DNA of 20,440 nt. Origin: JAWXBM01 sp034440115. Lineage in GTDB: Bacteria; Pseudomonadota; Gammaproteobacteria; Xanthomonadales; SZUA-36. The notes under the pieces were generated by a model. That model had not been told where the DNA came from, made no database searches, and was given only the letters and a program-made list of their open reading frames with translations. The position numbers and the translations under genes were made by a program. This document shows positions 6,683 to 14,642 of this stretch, piece after piece. The first letter of the stretch is position 1. Every line of letters begins with the position of its first letter. Location of the stretch: contig JAWXBM010000067.1 in the NCBI GenBank assembly GCA_034440115.1, positions 1-20,440 on the forward strand, given 5' to 3'.

Positions 6683-9600
6683 GCAGATCATTCGTTGGTC
6701 ATTGGCCAACCGCCTGCTGATTGTACTGGCCAGTGTGATATTTGCTGCCTGGGGTGTGCGCAGTGTGCTTCTTACGCCGGTCGATGCGCTGCCCGATCTG
6801 TCCGATGTGCAGGTGATTATCAAAACCTCTTATCCTGGCCAGGCTCCGCAGTTAGTTGAAGATCAGGTTACCTACCCTTTGACCACGGCCATGCTGTCGG
6901 TACCCAAGGCGGCCACCGTACGTGGTTATTCTTTTTTCGGTGATTCCTTTGTTTATGTGATTTTTGAGGATGGCACGGATCTGTCTTGGGCGCGGTCCCG
7001 GGTGCTGGAGTATCTGAACCAGGTGACCGGATCATTACCCCCTGCAGCCAATCCAGTGCTTGGCCCCGATGCGACCGGTGTGGGCTGGGTTTATGAATAT
7101 GCCCTGCAAGACAAAACCGGGCGGCACGACCTGTCGCAGTTGCGCTCCATCCAGGACTGGTTCCTGAAGTACGAATTACAAACCATTCCCGGAGTTGCCG
7201 AAGTCGCGACCTTAGGCGGCATGGTGCGGCAATATCAGGTGGTCATTAACCCGGATGCCATCCGTGCCTATGGTTTGACCCTGTCGCAGATACGCAGCGC
7301 CATTCAGAACGGCAATCGCGAAGTGGGTGGCTCGGTGATCGAGATGGGCGAGGCCGAGTACATGGTGCGCGCCACCGGCTATTTACAGTCGCTGGAAGAT
7401 CTGTCGGCCATACCGCTGGGCATCAATGAAACCGGCACACCCATACGGCTGGCGGATGTGGCCGAGATTCGCCTGGGCCCGCAATTGCGCCGCGGAATTG
7501 CGGAATTGAACGGCGCGGGTGAAGTGGTTGGTGGCGTGATCGTCATGCGCTTCGGCGAGAATGCCCTGAGTACCATCAAGGGCGTGAAGCAACGTTTGGC
7601 GGAACTGCAGTCGGGCTTGCCTGAGGGCGTGGAAATCGTTGAAACCTATGATCGATCGGCGCTGATCAACCGGGCGGTAGACAACCTGCAAGGCAAATTA
7701 TTGCAAGAGTTTGTGGTGGTGGTGCTGGTTTGCCTGCTGTTCCTGGCTCACCTGCGCTCCTCCCTGGTCATTGTCATCAGCCTGCCGTTGGGCATATTGG
7801 GCGCATTCGCCATCATGCACGCGCAGGGTTTGAACGCCAATATCATGTCGCTTGGCGGCATTGCCATCGCCATTGGTGCCATGGTGGACGCGGCCATTGT
7901 GATGATTGAAACCCTGCACAAGAAAATGGAGCAGCCCGATTATGCTGCGAAATCGCACTGGTCTGTGGTTAGCGAGGCGGCCGTTGAAGTGGGTCCACCT
8001 TTGTTCTTTTCCTTGTTGATTATTACCGTGAGTTTTCTACCGGTGTTTACCCTGCAGGCCCAGGAAGGCCGCATGTTTGCCCCTCTGGCCTTTACCAAAA
8101 CCTATGCCATGGCTGTTGCGGCGGGATTGTCCATCACCCTGGTGCCAGTGCTGATGGGATACTTCGTGCGCGGCAAAATCATGCAGGAACACCGCAATCC
8201 GCTGAACCGGGCGCTGGTGTGGTTTTACCGGCCGATCATTGCTGCCGTCAGCCACCATCCGGGAATTATCTTTTTGCTCACAGCGGTTTTGGTGGTAGTT
8301 GGGTTCTGGCCTGTGAACAAATTGGGTTCGGAGTTTATGCCCGATCTGAATGAAGGCGATCTGATGTACATGCCCACCACCTTCCCGGGTATATCAGTGG
8401 GCAAGGCCGCGCAAATACTGCAACAAACCGACAAGCTGATCATGTCGGTGCCGGAGGTGAAATCGGTATTTGGCAAGATGGGCCGCGCCGAGACTGCCAC
8501 CGATCCTGCACCGATGGCCATGGTAGAAACCGTAATTCAATTGAAACCACAGGCGCAATGGCGGCCCGGATTGAGCATGGAAGACATACGCGCTGAACTG
8601 AACCAGCGTTTGCAGATTCCGGGCCTGAGCAATGCCTGGGTATGGCCAATTAAAACGCGCATTGACATGCTCGCTACCGGTATCAAGACGCCGGTAGGTG
8701 TCAAGATTGCCGGCCCTGACCTGAAAGTGATCCAGCAGATCGGCCAGGATATTGAAGCTGTGCTCAAAGAGGTTCCGGGTACCGCTTCGGCTTTTTCCGA
8801 GCGCGTGGCAGGAGGGCGTTATGTGACGGTGGATATACGTCGCGACCAAGCTTCACGTTATGGGCTCAACATCAACGATGTGCAGGATATTGTGGCCACG
8901 GCGATTGGCGGCATGAATGTCACGGAAACCGTTGAAGGCCTGGAGCGCTACCCGGTGAACCTGCGCTATCCCAGGCAGTACCGGGATTCGCTGGAAAAGC
9001 TCTGGGATTTGCCGGTAGTCACGCCCATCGGGCAGCAGATTCCGCTGTCGGCGGTGGCCGATATCACCATCGAAGACGGCCCACCCATGATCAAAAGTGA
9101 AAATGCCCGTCCCAATGGATGGATATTTGTCGACATAGCAGGCGTTGATCTGGGCAGCTATGTGGAGAGCGCCAAACAGGCGGTGCAGCAACAGGTTAAA
9201 TTGCCAGTCGGTTATTCGGTCAACTGGTCGGGGCAATTTGAATACCTGGAGCGCGCAGAGGAACGCCTGATGACGGTCGTTCCCTTTACCTTCCTGATTA
9301 TCGTGCTGCTGTTATTCCTGAACTTCAAAAGCTTGCCCGAGGTGTTGATCATTCTGGGCACATTGCCGACAGCGCTGGTGGGAGGTATCTGGTTGCTGTA
9401 CTTGCTGGACTACAACCTTTCAGTGGCAGTAGGCGTGGGCTTTATCGCCCTGGCAGGGGTCGCGGTTGAGATTGGTGTGGTCAAGCTGGTTTATCTCAAA
9501 CAGGCCCTGGCCAGGCAACAACAACTGGCACAACAGCAGGGCCGCAAACTGAATCGTGAAGACTTGTCGCAGGCCGTTGTCGAAGGTGCGCTACTCAGGC

Positions 9601-9800
9601 TCAGGCCCATTACCATGACGGTGGCTACCATCATGGCCGGCCTGTTGCCCATCATGCTGGGCAGCGGTACAGGCTCAGAAGTGATGCGCCGAATTGCTGC
9701 GCCGATGATCGGTGGCATGCTCAGTGCCACGATTTTAACGCTTGCAGTAATTCCAGCGGCCTTTTTATTGTGGCAGAGTCACATATTAAAGAAGCTTTGA
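6675..9800 (+). CDS. cusA: CusA-type Cu(I)/Ag(I) RND efflux pump
   Basis: This 1041-residue inner-membrane proton antiporter moves Cu(I)/Ag(I) from periplasm or cytoplasm into the CusB-CusC conduit. The heavy-metal RND layout is complete: TM1 near the N-terminus, a porter loop, TM2-6 (VVVVLVCLLFLAHLRSS onwards), a second porter loop, and TM7-12. The three methionines of the E. coli CusA metal site (573, 623, 672) are present as M566, M616 and M665, with the partner Glu at 618. The proton-relay acids are D405 and E932. The third relay residue, K984 in E. coli, aligns with Ile979, while a lysine (K937) sits five residues after E932 in the same helix. The ATG at 6675 is chosen over the GTG at 6654 because MIEQIIRWSLANRLLI is the family's normal start; it overlaps the cusB stop by 8 bases. 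A CzcA-like zinc pump is less likely given the methionine triad. Confidence 0.97.
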   Translation: MIEQIIRWSLANRLLIVLASVIFAAWGVRSVLLTPVDALPDLSDVQVIIKTSYPGQAPQLVEDQVTYPLTTAMLSVPKAATVRGYSFFGDSFVYVIFEDGTDLSWARSRVLEYLNQVTGSLPPAANPVLGPDATGVGWVYEYALQDKTGRHDLSQLRSIQDWFLKYELQTIPGVAEVATLGGMVRQYQVVINPDAIRAYGLTLSQIRSAIQNGNREVGGSVIEMGEAEYMVRATGYLQSLEDLSAIPLGINETGTPIRLADVAEIRLGPQLRRGIAELNGAGEVVGGVIVMRFGENALSTIKGVKQRLAELQSGLPEGVEIVETYDRSALINRAVDNLQGKLLQEFVVVVLVCLLFLAHLRSSLVIVISLPLGILGAFAIMHAQGLNANIMSLGGIAIAIGAMVDAAIVMIETLHKKMEQPDYAAKSHWSVVSEAAVEVGPPLFFSLLIITVSFLPVFTLQAQEGRMFAPLAFTKTYAMAVAAGLSITLVPVLMGYFVRGKIMQEHRNPLNRALVWFYRPIIAAVSHHPGIIFLLTAVLVVVGFWPVNKLGSEFMPDLNEGDLMYMPTTFPGISVGKAAQILQQTDKLIMSVPEVKSVFGKMGRAETATDPAPMAMVETVIQLKPQAQWRPGLSMEDIRAELNQRLQIPGLSNAWVWPIKTRIDMLATGIKTPVGVKIAGPDLKVIQQIGQDIEAVLKEVPGTASAFSERVAGGRYVTVDIRRDQASRYGLNINDVQDIVATAIGGMNVTETVEGLERYPVNLRYPRQYRDSLEKLWDLPVVTPIGQQIPLSAVADITIEDGPPMIKSENARPNGWIFVDIAGVDLGSYVESAKQAVQQQVKLPVGYSVNWSGQFEYLERAEERLMTVVPFTFLIIVLLLFLNFKSLPEVLIILGTLPTALVGGIWLLYLLDYNLSVAVGVGFIALAGVAVEIGVVKLVYLKQALARQQQLAQQQGRKLNREDLSQAVVEGALLRLRPITMTVATIMAGLLPIMLGSGTGSEVMRRIAAPMIGGMLSATILTLAVIPAAFLLWQSHILKKL

Positions 9801-9819
9801 ATAAATAAAGGAGAAAAGT

Positions 9820-10467
9820 GTGAATTCAGCAACCGTGGATTTTGTAACCTTGAGTGCCATGCAGGTGCGCGTGCTGGGATGCCTGATGGAAAAAGAGGCA
9901 ACCACGCCCGAGCAATACCCGCTCACCGTCAATTCCCTGCGTTTGGCCTGCAACCAGAAAACCGCGCGCCATCCGGTGGTGAACTACACCGAAGGCGAGG
10001 TGGGCCATACCGTGCGTGAACTGCAAGCACTGGGGTTTGTGAAGGAAGCCTGGGGTGCACGCGTGGTCAAGTACGAACATCAGGCCGGTAAGATTCTCGG
10101 CCTGCAAAGCAAAGGCCTGGCGGTTTTGTGCGTATTGATGCTGCGCGGGCCGCAAACATTGGCTGAAATCAAAACCAGCACCCAGCGTATCCATGAGTTT
10201 GGTGACCTTGACGATGTCGCGCATATGCTCGGTCGCCTGGCGGAGCATGAGCCACCATTGACCCTGTTGCTACCTCGCATGCCGGGCCAAAAAGAATCGC
10301 GCTATACGCACCTTTTAAGCGGCGAACCGGATTTGAGCAAATTGGAATTTCGAGCAACGTCCTCGTCGTCGACCACTAGCGGATTGGAAGACCGTGTTGA
10401 GGCGTTGGAGAGCGCTGTCGAAGAATTACGCGAGCAACTGCAGAATCTGCTGAATCCGCAGACTTAG
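9820..10467 (+). CDS. yceH: YceH family protein (DUF480)
   Basis: The 215 residues match the YceH/DUF480 family of paired winged-helix domains. The N-terminal signature is clear: LSAMQVRVLGCLMEKEATTPEQYPLTVNSLRLACNQKTAR (residues 7-46). The second wing domain follows (GLAVLCVLMLRGPQTLAEIKTST), then a Ser/Thr linker, and a C-terminal predicted coiled coil (LEDRVEALESAVEELREQLQNLL, about residues 187-209) as in other members. Its cellular role is unsettled; DNA or RNA binding is suggested by the fold. The GTG start is preceded by a strong AAGGAG. It begins only 19 bases after the cusA stop with no terminator between, so it may be cotranscribed with the efflux genes. It converges with the dipeptidyl-peptidase gene, 15 bases away. 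Confidence 0.96.
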   Translation: MNSATVDFVTLSAMQVRVLGCLMEKEATTPEQYPLTVNSLRLACNQKTARHPVVNYTEGEVGHTVRELQALGFVKEAWGARVVKYEHQAGKILGLQSKGLAVLCVLMLRGPQTLAEIKTSTQRIHEFGDLDDVAHMLGRLAEHEPPLTLLLPRMPGQKESRYTHLLSGEPDLSKLEFRATSSSSTTSGLEDRVEALESAVEELREQLQNLLNPQT

Positions 10468-10482
10468 CGAAAACCAGCCTCA

Positions 10483-12723
10483 TCAGTCAGACTGCAAATA
10501 CCTGCCAAAGAAATCCAGGTACAAATTCCATAGCTGCGTGGTCTCTGCCTCACCCGTAATGCGATGACGCTTGCCGGGATAAGCCATCATTTCAAACGGC
10601 TGAGCGGCCTGCTGCAGGGCGGTAATCATCTGCACCGTATGGTCAAAAAACACATTGTCATCAGCCATACCGCGGATGATCAGTAATGGATCCGTCAGAT
10701 TTGAGGCATAGCTCATCGGGCTGGAAAGTTCATACTTGCCTGCGCCATCATTTGGATCACCCATGTAGCGCTCGGTGTAGTGGGTGTCGTACAGGCGCCA
10801 GTTGGTAACCGGTGCACCGGCAATGCCTGCTTTCAATGTGCCTGGATGTTGCAGCAGGGTCATCAGGGTCATATAACCGCCGTAAGACCAGCCGTGCATA
10901 CCAATCCGCTTAGCGTCAACAAAAGCCTGGCTCTTCAGCCAGTTGATGCCCGTGATCTGGTCACGTACTTCGATATTACCCATGTTGCGATAGATCACAT
11001 CTGCAAAGGCTTTACCGCGATTGCCGGTGCCACGGTTGTCCAGGGTGAACACGACGTGGCCATTGCGCGCCAGCACCTGATTGAGTCCCTGCAAGCGGCC
11101 ATCTATCGGCCACTGGTGGGTTACCTCTGGCCCGCCCGGACCTCCATACAGGTAAACAATTGCGGGATACTTTTTCGCCGGGTCGAAATCAGCAGGTTTT
11201 GTGATCTGGTAGTTCAGCAGCGTGCCATCTTCAGCCGCCAAGGTGCCAAATTCACCTGCTCTATGATCGGCCAGGTAGGGGTAATAGGCATGGGTCTCGT
11301 CCAGTGCATTTTCGGTAATGTAAGTCAGCAGTTCGCCTTTCGCTGATCGAATGGCGGTGTAAGGCGGGCGCAAGGGACCTTGGCCATTTTCAACGTAGAA
11401 ACTGCCATTGGCCGCAACTTTGGCGTCGTACCAGCCGCCGTCAGGAGTCATCTGCTCTGCCGCTCCATTTTCCAGTGAAACCCGATACAGTTGCTTTTCC
11501 AGTGCTGTTCCCGAGTATCCTGAAAACCAGATCATGCCGCTTTTTTCGTCTACGGCACGAACACCAGCACCGGTGCGATCGGTACCGGCAACTGACCAAT
11601 TGTTGTCGGTCAGTTGGCGTATCAGGCTGCCGTCTTTCTGGTAGAGGTAGAGCTGGTTATGGCCCGAGCGCTCGGATGACCAGATGAACTGCTCACCACC
11701 AGAGAGAAAGTTCAGGTCATCGTGCAGGTTGATCCAGTTGGGCTGCTCCTCACGTAAAACCTGTTTTTGCTCGCCGGTAACCGGGTTCACAAAAACCAGG
11801 TCCAGGGTTTGTTGATCGCGCGATTGAATTTGCACGGCCAGCGTTCCATCGGGTGAGAAGTCTGCCCGGGCCAGGTAGATATTCGGGTTATCGCCCAGGG
11901 AAACGGTCCGCTCTTCACCGTTGGAAAGATTCTGCAGCAACAACTCCACTTGAGCGTTCGCGGTCCCGGCAAACGGATAACGCTGGAGAATGGCCGTTAC
12001 ACCGTCAGAGTTAATTTCATAGCGATCTTTCTCAACTACGTTGCTTTCATCTATCCGTGCGTAGGCAATACGGCTGTCATCCTTGGCCCACCAATAGCCG
12101 GTGTTTCGATACATTTCTTCCTGCGCCACGAATTCGGCCATACCGTATGAAATCGCGTCGCCACCCGTGCTTGTCAGGGCACGCTCTTCGCCAGTGGCCA
12201 GGTCGATGACGTACAAATTCTGCTCACGAATAAATGAGACAAATTTGCCCTTGGGCGATATGCGGGCATCGGTTTCGGTGGCATCGGTTGCTGTGAGCCG
12301 TTTTGGTTCAGACCCCAACTGCAGGAAGTACAGGTCACCGCCGAGCGGAAACAACAAAGCCCTGCTGTCAGGGGACCAACTGTACTCGATGATACCGGTC
12401 GCAAAAATACGCGCTCGCTCCCGGCGAGCTCGTTCCACTTCGTCCAGTTGCTCTTTTGCAACCAGTGCACGGCTGTCGACCAGCATGCGCTTTTCACCAT
12501 CGGCGATGTGATACTCCCAAAGATCCTGTTGGTACTGGTCATCCTTTTTTCCTTGCAGGAAGGTTACTCGAGAGCCATCCGGCGAGATCTCTACACCCTT
12601 GGCCACCGGGCCCGACAACGATGGGCTGGCCACCAGTCGAGCAATGTCCAGTTCATTGGCTGAAAGCAAAGAACTCAAGACAAAAACTGCTGCGGTGATG
12701 AACCAACTTCGAAGAGCATACAT
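10483..12723 (-). CDS. Dipeptidyl-peptidase IV, S9 family serine peptidase (exported)
   Basis: This 746-residue secreted or periplasmic peptidase removes X-Pro or X-Ala dipeptides from peptide N-termini. A signal peptide covers residues 1-22 (ending LSSLLSA). The beta-propeller domain carries EFVAQEEM, whose E202-E203 pair matches the double glutamate that anchors the substrate amino terminus in DPP IV. The C-terminal alpha/beta-hydrolase domain has YGGPGGPEV as oxyanion-side loop, nucleophile Ser613 in GWSYGG, Asp688 in ADDNV and His720 in GKRHRI. The spacing is close to human DPP IV (630, 708, 740), and the length is normal. The ATG at 12723 has AAAAGGA about 7 bases upstream on the minus strand. 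It stands alone, with no obvious operon partner. Family assignment is very secure; exact specificity is inferred. Confidence 0.95.
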   Translation of the reverse strand: MYALRSWFITAAVFVLSSLLSANELDIARLVASPSLSGPVAKGVEISPDGSRVTFLQGKKDDQYQQDLWEYHIADGEKRMLVDSRALVAKEQLDEVERARRERARIFATGIIEYSWSPDSRALLFPLGGDLYFLQLGSEPKRLTATDATETDARISPKGKFVSFIREQNLYVIDLATGEERALTSTGGDAISYGMAEFVAQEEMYRNTGYWWAKDDSRIAYARIDESNVVEKDRYEINSDGVTAILQRYPFAGTANAQVELLLQNLSNGEERTVSLGDNPNIYLARADFSPDGTLAVQIQSRDQQTLDLVFVNPVTGEQKQVLREEQPNWINLHDDLNFLSGGEQFIWSSERSGHNQLYLYQKDGSLIRQLTDNNWSVAGTDRTGAGVRAVDEKSGMIWFSGYSGTALEKQLYRVSLENGAAEQMTPDGGWYDAKVAANGSFYVENGQGPLRPPYTAIRSAKGELLTYITENALDETHAYYPYLADHRAGEFGTLAAEDGTLLNYQITKPADFDPAKKYPAIVYLYGGPGGPEVTHQWPIDGRLQGLNQVLARNGHVVFTLDNRGTGNRGKAFADVIYRNMGNIEVRDQITGINWLKSQAFVDAKRIGMHGWSYGGYMTLMTLLQHPGTLKAGIAGAPVTNWRLYDTHYTERYMGDPNDGAGKYELSSPMSYASNLTDPLLIIRGMADDNVFFDHTVQMITALQQAAQPFEMMAYPGKRHRITGEAETTQLWNLYLDFFGRYLQSD

Positions 12724-12919
12724 GGAACATCCTTTTGATCGGTTTGAAGAGTGGCTTGATGAGGGGCTTGGTGATTGGCCTGGTAATAGTTATGATTTAT
12801 TGGATCATGCGGTGAGGCAGGAGCATCCCGCAATGATTCGTCGCGCCGGTGCGTCATTAATCGAAGGGTTCCTTAAGGTCCGCCTCATCGATAGTTTCAG
12901 CGAGGTCGCGGCGCGTTAG
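12722..12919 (+). CDS. Doubtful 65-residue acidic ORF
   Basis: Starting from the ATG that overlaps the divergent DPP IV start codon, 65 residues read MEHPFDRFEEWLDEGLGDWP and continue to SFSEVAAR. The composition is acidic with Trp and Asp, protein-like but unrecognised. There is no proper ribosome binding site, and its start would lie on the opposite strand of the DPP IV start codon. Its 3' end overlaps the minus-strand ORF 12857-13066 by 63 bases, so at most one of the two is likely real. Confidence 0.2.
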   Translation: MEHPFDRFEEWLDEGLGDWPGNSYDLLDHAVRQEHPAMIRRAGASLIEGFLKVRLIDSFSEVAAR

Positions 12920-13066
12920 ATGCAATTGCCCCCCAACAACACCGTGCCGCTCAAGGCTAAACCATTCGCTACTGTACATTACAGAGTCTGCTGACATCAT
13001 CGCGCAGGATTCCACCACCGCCATTAATGCGCGCCATTGTTCTAATGATACTGGTGGATTCAACAT
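12857..13066 (-). CDS. Doubtful 69-residue hypothetical protein
   Basis: The 69 residues (MLNPPVSLEQWRALMAVVES, later RHGVVGGQLHLTRRDLAETI) have believable composition, with alternating hydrophobic and charged residues suggesting two or three helices. No family was recognised. No convincing Shine-Dalgarno precedes the ATG. It runs toward the DPP IV gene's 5' end and overlaps the plus ORF 12722-12919. It might be a remnant of a longer gene; the region on either side does not continue it. Confidence 0.3.
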   Translation of the reverse strand: MLNPPVSLEQWRALMAVVESCAMMSADSVMYSSEWFSLERHGVVGGQLHLTRRDLAETIDEADLKEPFD

Positions 13067-13094
13067 ATCGTTTAATTCGATCTGATAGTTCTAG

Positions 13095-13152
13095 AATAAC
13101 CGTTATTAATCGCTTAAATAGATTAGTGGTATGGCGCTATACAATCTATAGC
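13095..13152 (+). promoter_or_regulatory. Cluster of palindromes ahead of the doxX-pirin operon (candidate operator and promoter)
   Basis: Three inverted repeats lie in 58 bases: AATAAC-C-GTTATT (13095-13107), TAATC-N9-GATTA (13107-13111 with 13121-13125) and GCTATA-N5-TATAGC (13136-13141 with 13147-13152). A TATACA element at 13138-13143 could be a -10 box. Such an arrangement would suit a LysR- or TetR-type regulator, which often governs DoxX/pirin/oxidoreductase sets, but no regulator gene is in the window. Each repeat is visible; the function is inference. Confidence 0.4.
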
Positions 13153-13169
13153 TGCAAGGACGAAAGCGC

Positions 13170-13259
13170 ATGAAAACCCTGCTACAGATCAACCAGCGAA
13201 ACGATTCAAAAGATGGCAGCATAGACGCCATCATTAAACACTGTAATAAACACACGTAA
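13170..13259 (+). CDS. 29-residue ORF, possible stub of an azoreductase N-terminus
   Basis: The ATG at 13170 is preceded by AAGGA at about 9 bases and encodes 29 residues starting MKTLLQIN. This is very like the start of FMN-dependent NADH-azoreductases (AzoR family, typically MKTLLQINxSLF), genes commonly found beside DoxX and pirin. After eight residues the resemblance ends. The stop codon TAA at 13257-13259 lies 14 bases before the DoxX start. It could be a remnant after deletion, a leader peptide, or a chance ORF. Confidence 0.3.
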   Translation: MKTLLQINQRNDSKDGSIDAIIKHCNKHT

Positions 13260-13273
13260 TGGAGATAGAAAAC

Positions 13274-13675
13274 ATGAGCAAGTTATTTGCAAAAATCAGT
13301 CCATGGGCTGACCTGGCAGGACGTTTTCTAATGGCTTTCATCTTTATGACCACAGGGTATGGCAAGATCGGAGGATTCGAGGGCACGCAGGGTTTTATGG
13401 AATCCATGGGCGTTCCGGGAGAGTTGTTGCCGCTGGTTATTATCACTGAACTGGGCGGTGGATTGCTGTTAATGCTTGGATTATTTACCCGTTATACAGC
13501 GCTTGCGCTGGCAGGTTTCACCATACTGGCTGGCTATATTTTCCATGGCGGTAGCGAAGACATGATGCAGCAAATCATGCTGGCTAAGAATATGGCGATA
13601 GCGGGTGGCTTTCTGGTCCTGGTTGCCAATGGTGCCGGTAAATTCAGCCTCGACCGTCGATTCGGCAGATCCTGA
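13274..13675 (+). CDS. DoxX family membrane protein
   Basis: The ATG at 13274, with GGAG about 8 bases upstream, gives 133 residues. An in-frame ATG at 13259 would add five residues but lacks a binding site. The protein is a four-helix DoxX/DoxD type: GRFLMAFIFMTTGYGKIGGF (first helix with the typical G-Y-x-K motif), then LLPLVIITELGGGLLLMLGL, an Arg-Tyr-Thr-Ala turn, ALALAGFTILAGYIFHGG, and a last helix MAIAGGFLVLVANGAG. It is an inner-membrane protein of the family often annotated as an oxidoreductase-like or quinone-related membrane protein; its biochemical role is not settled. It is 16 bases upstream of the pirin gene in the same direction, and these two form an operon. In many proteobacteria DoxX, pirin and a flavin oxidoreductase are grouped in response to electrophile or redox stress. 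Confidence 0.95.
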   Translation: MSKLFAKISPWADLAGRFLMAFIFMTTGYGKIGGFEGTQGFMESMGVPGELLPLVIITELGGGLLLMLGLFTRYTALALAGFTILAGYIFHGGSEDMMQQIMLAKNMAIAGGFLVLVANGAGKFSLDRRFGRS

Positions 13676-13691
13676 GCGGAGCTGAAACATA

Positions 13692-14558
13692 ATGAACACA
13701 GAAAAGAGCAGAACATTGAGCCGCATTATTCCGAGCACACAAACCTCGGACGGTGCTGGTGTGAAACTTCGTCGCAGCATTGGTTCCAGCCAGAACATAC
13801 GGCTAGACCCCTTTCTGATGCTGGATGAATTCGGCACCGAGAACCCGGATGACTACATCGCGGGTTTTCCACCGCACCCGCACCGCGGTTTTGAAACCGT
13901 GACCTATATGATTGATGGCCACATGCGACACGAAGATCACCTGGGCAATGTGGGTGAGCTGAAAAGCGGTGGGGTACAGTGGATGACTGCAGGCCATGGC
14001 GTGATTCACTCGGAAATGCCGCAGCAGGAAAGTGGCCGCATGCGTGGTTTCCAGTTGTGGGTGAATCTGCCTGCAAAAGAGCAAATGAAACCGGCTGCTT
14101 ACCGGGATATTCCGGCGGCTGAATTGCCAGTAATACCTCTGGAGAATGGTGGTTCGGTGAAATTGATCGCAGGCCGGGTTGAGTTGAACGGCCAGGTGCA
14201 CAACGGTCCGATCAATTCCAATCCGGGCGACATGACCACTGATCCGCTGCTTGTCGATCTGTCCCTGCCAGCCCTTGGCGCCCTTGAGTTGCACGTTCCA
14301 CTGCGGCACAATGCCTTTGTTTATGCCTATGAAGGCACGGCAACGATTGCTGGGCAAAACCTGCCGCAACAATCGGCTGGAATTCTGACTGATGGTGACC
14401 GAGTGGAAATTGTTGCAGGTTCTGAACCACTCAGGCTGGTGCTGATTGCGGGTAAGCCGTTGCATGAACCGATAGTGCAGTACGGGCCCTTTGTGATGAA
14501 TACGCGCGAGGAAATCGAGCAGGCGATCAGCGACTACCAACAGGGGAAGTTAACCTGA
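13692..14558 (+). CDS. Pirin family protein
   Basis: This is a 288-residue bicupin of the pirin family. The metal site of the N-terminal cupin is complete: His62 and His64 in PPHPHRGFETVTY, His106 and Glu108 in GVIHSEMP, equivalent to H56, H58, H101 and E103 of human pirin. The pirin C-terminal domain follows (ALELHVPLRHNAFVYAYEGTATI, and the closing GKPLHEPIVQYGPFVMNTREEI motif near residue 260). Bacterial members include quercetin 2,3-dioxygenase-like enzymes (YhhW) and regulatory proteins; which applies here cannot be told. It is cytoplasmic, with no signal peptide. A CGGAG sequence precedes the ATG. It follows DoxX by 16 bases, and a separate -10-like element after its stop codon suggests the next gene has its own promoter. 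Confidence 0.97.
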   Translation: MNTEKSRTLSRIIPSTQTSDGAGVKLRRSIGSSQNIRLDPFLMLDEFGTENPDDYIAGFPPHPHRGFETVTYMIDGHMRHEDHLGNVGELKSGGVQWMTAGHGVIHSEMPQQESGRMRGFQLWVNLPAKEQMKPAAYRDIPAAELPVIPLENGGSVKLIAGRVELNGQVHNGPINSNPGDMTTDPLLVDLSLPALGALELHVPLRHNAFVYAYEGTATIAGQNLPQQSAGILTDGDRVEIVAGSEPLRLVLIAGKPLHEPIVQYGPFVMNTREEIEQAISDYQQGKLT

Positions 14559-14568
14559 AATTGAGATG

Positions 14569-14574
14569 TATAAT
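14569..14574 (+). promoter_or_regulatory. Consensus -10 box (TATAAT) ahead of the HhH-lysine-tail gene
   Basis: A perfect TATAAT lies 10 bases after the pirin stop. The hexamer 17 bases upstream (GAAGTT) is a poor -35. The transcript would carry a leader of about 60 bases containing a small hairpin (GGTGGC paired with GTCACC around AATAT, near 14595-14611). Promoter activity is inferred. Confidence 0.45.
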
Positions 14575-14642
14575 CTGGAGTGAATGATCGCCGGGTGGCA
14601 ATATGTCACCTTGTTCTGATACTGACTGCTAAAGGTGGATTC

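Larger units (their letters stand above)
12724..13169. other. Poorly explained intergenic stretch of about 450 bases
   Basis: Apart from the two doubtful ORFs listed, the left part carries no recognisable gene. The part from about 13080 onward is visibly more AT-rich and carries several inverted repeats upstream of the DoxX-pirin operon (listed separately). No tRNA, small RNA or mobile-element end was recognised. Confidence 0.4.

Noticed and set aside
10446..10462. TCTGC/GCAGA inverted repeat at the end of yceH as terminator
   Set aside because: Only 5 bp with a 7-base loop inside coding sequence and no T-run.
13234..13446. Minus-strand 70-residue ORF at the start of doxX
   Set aside because: Antisense shadow of the DoxX gene; low plausibility of composition.
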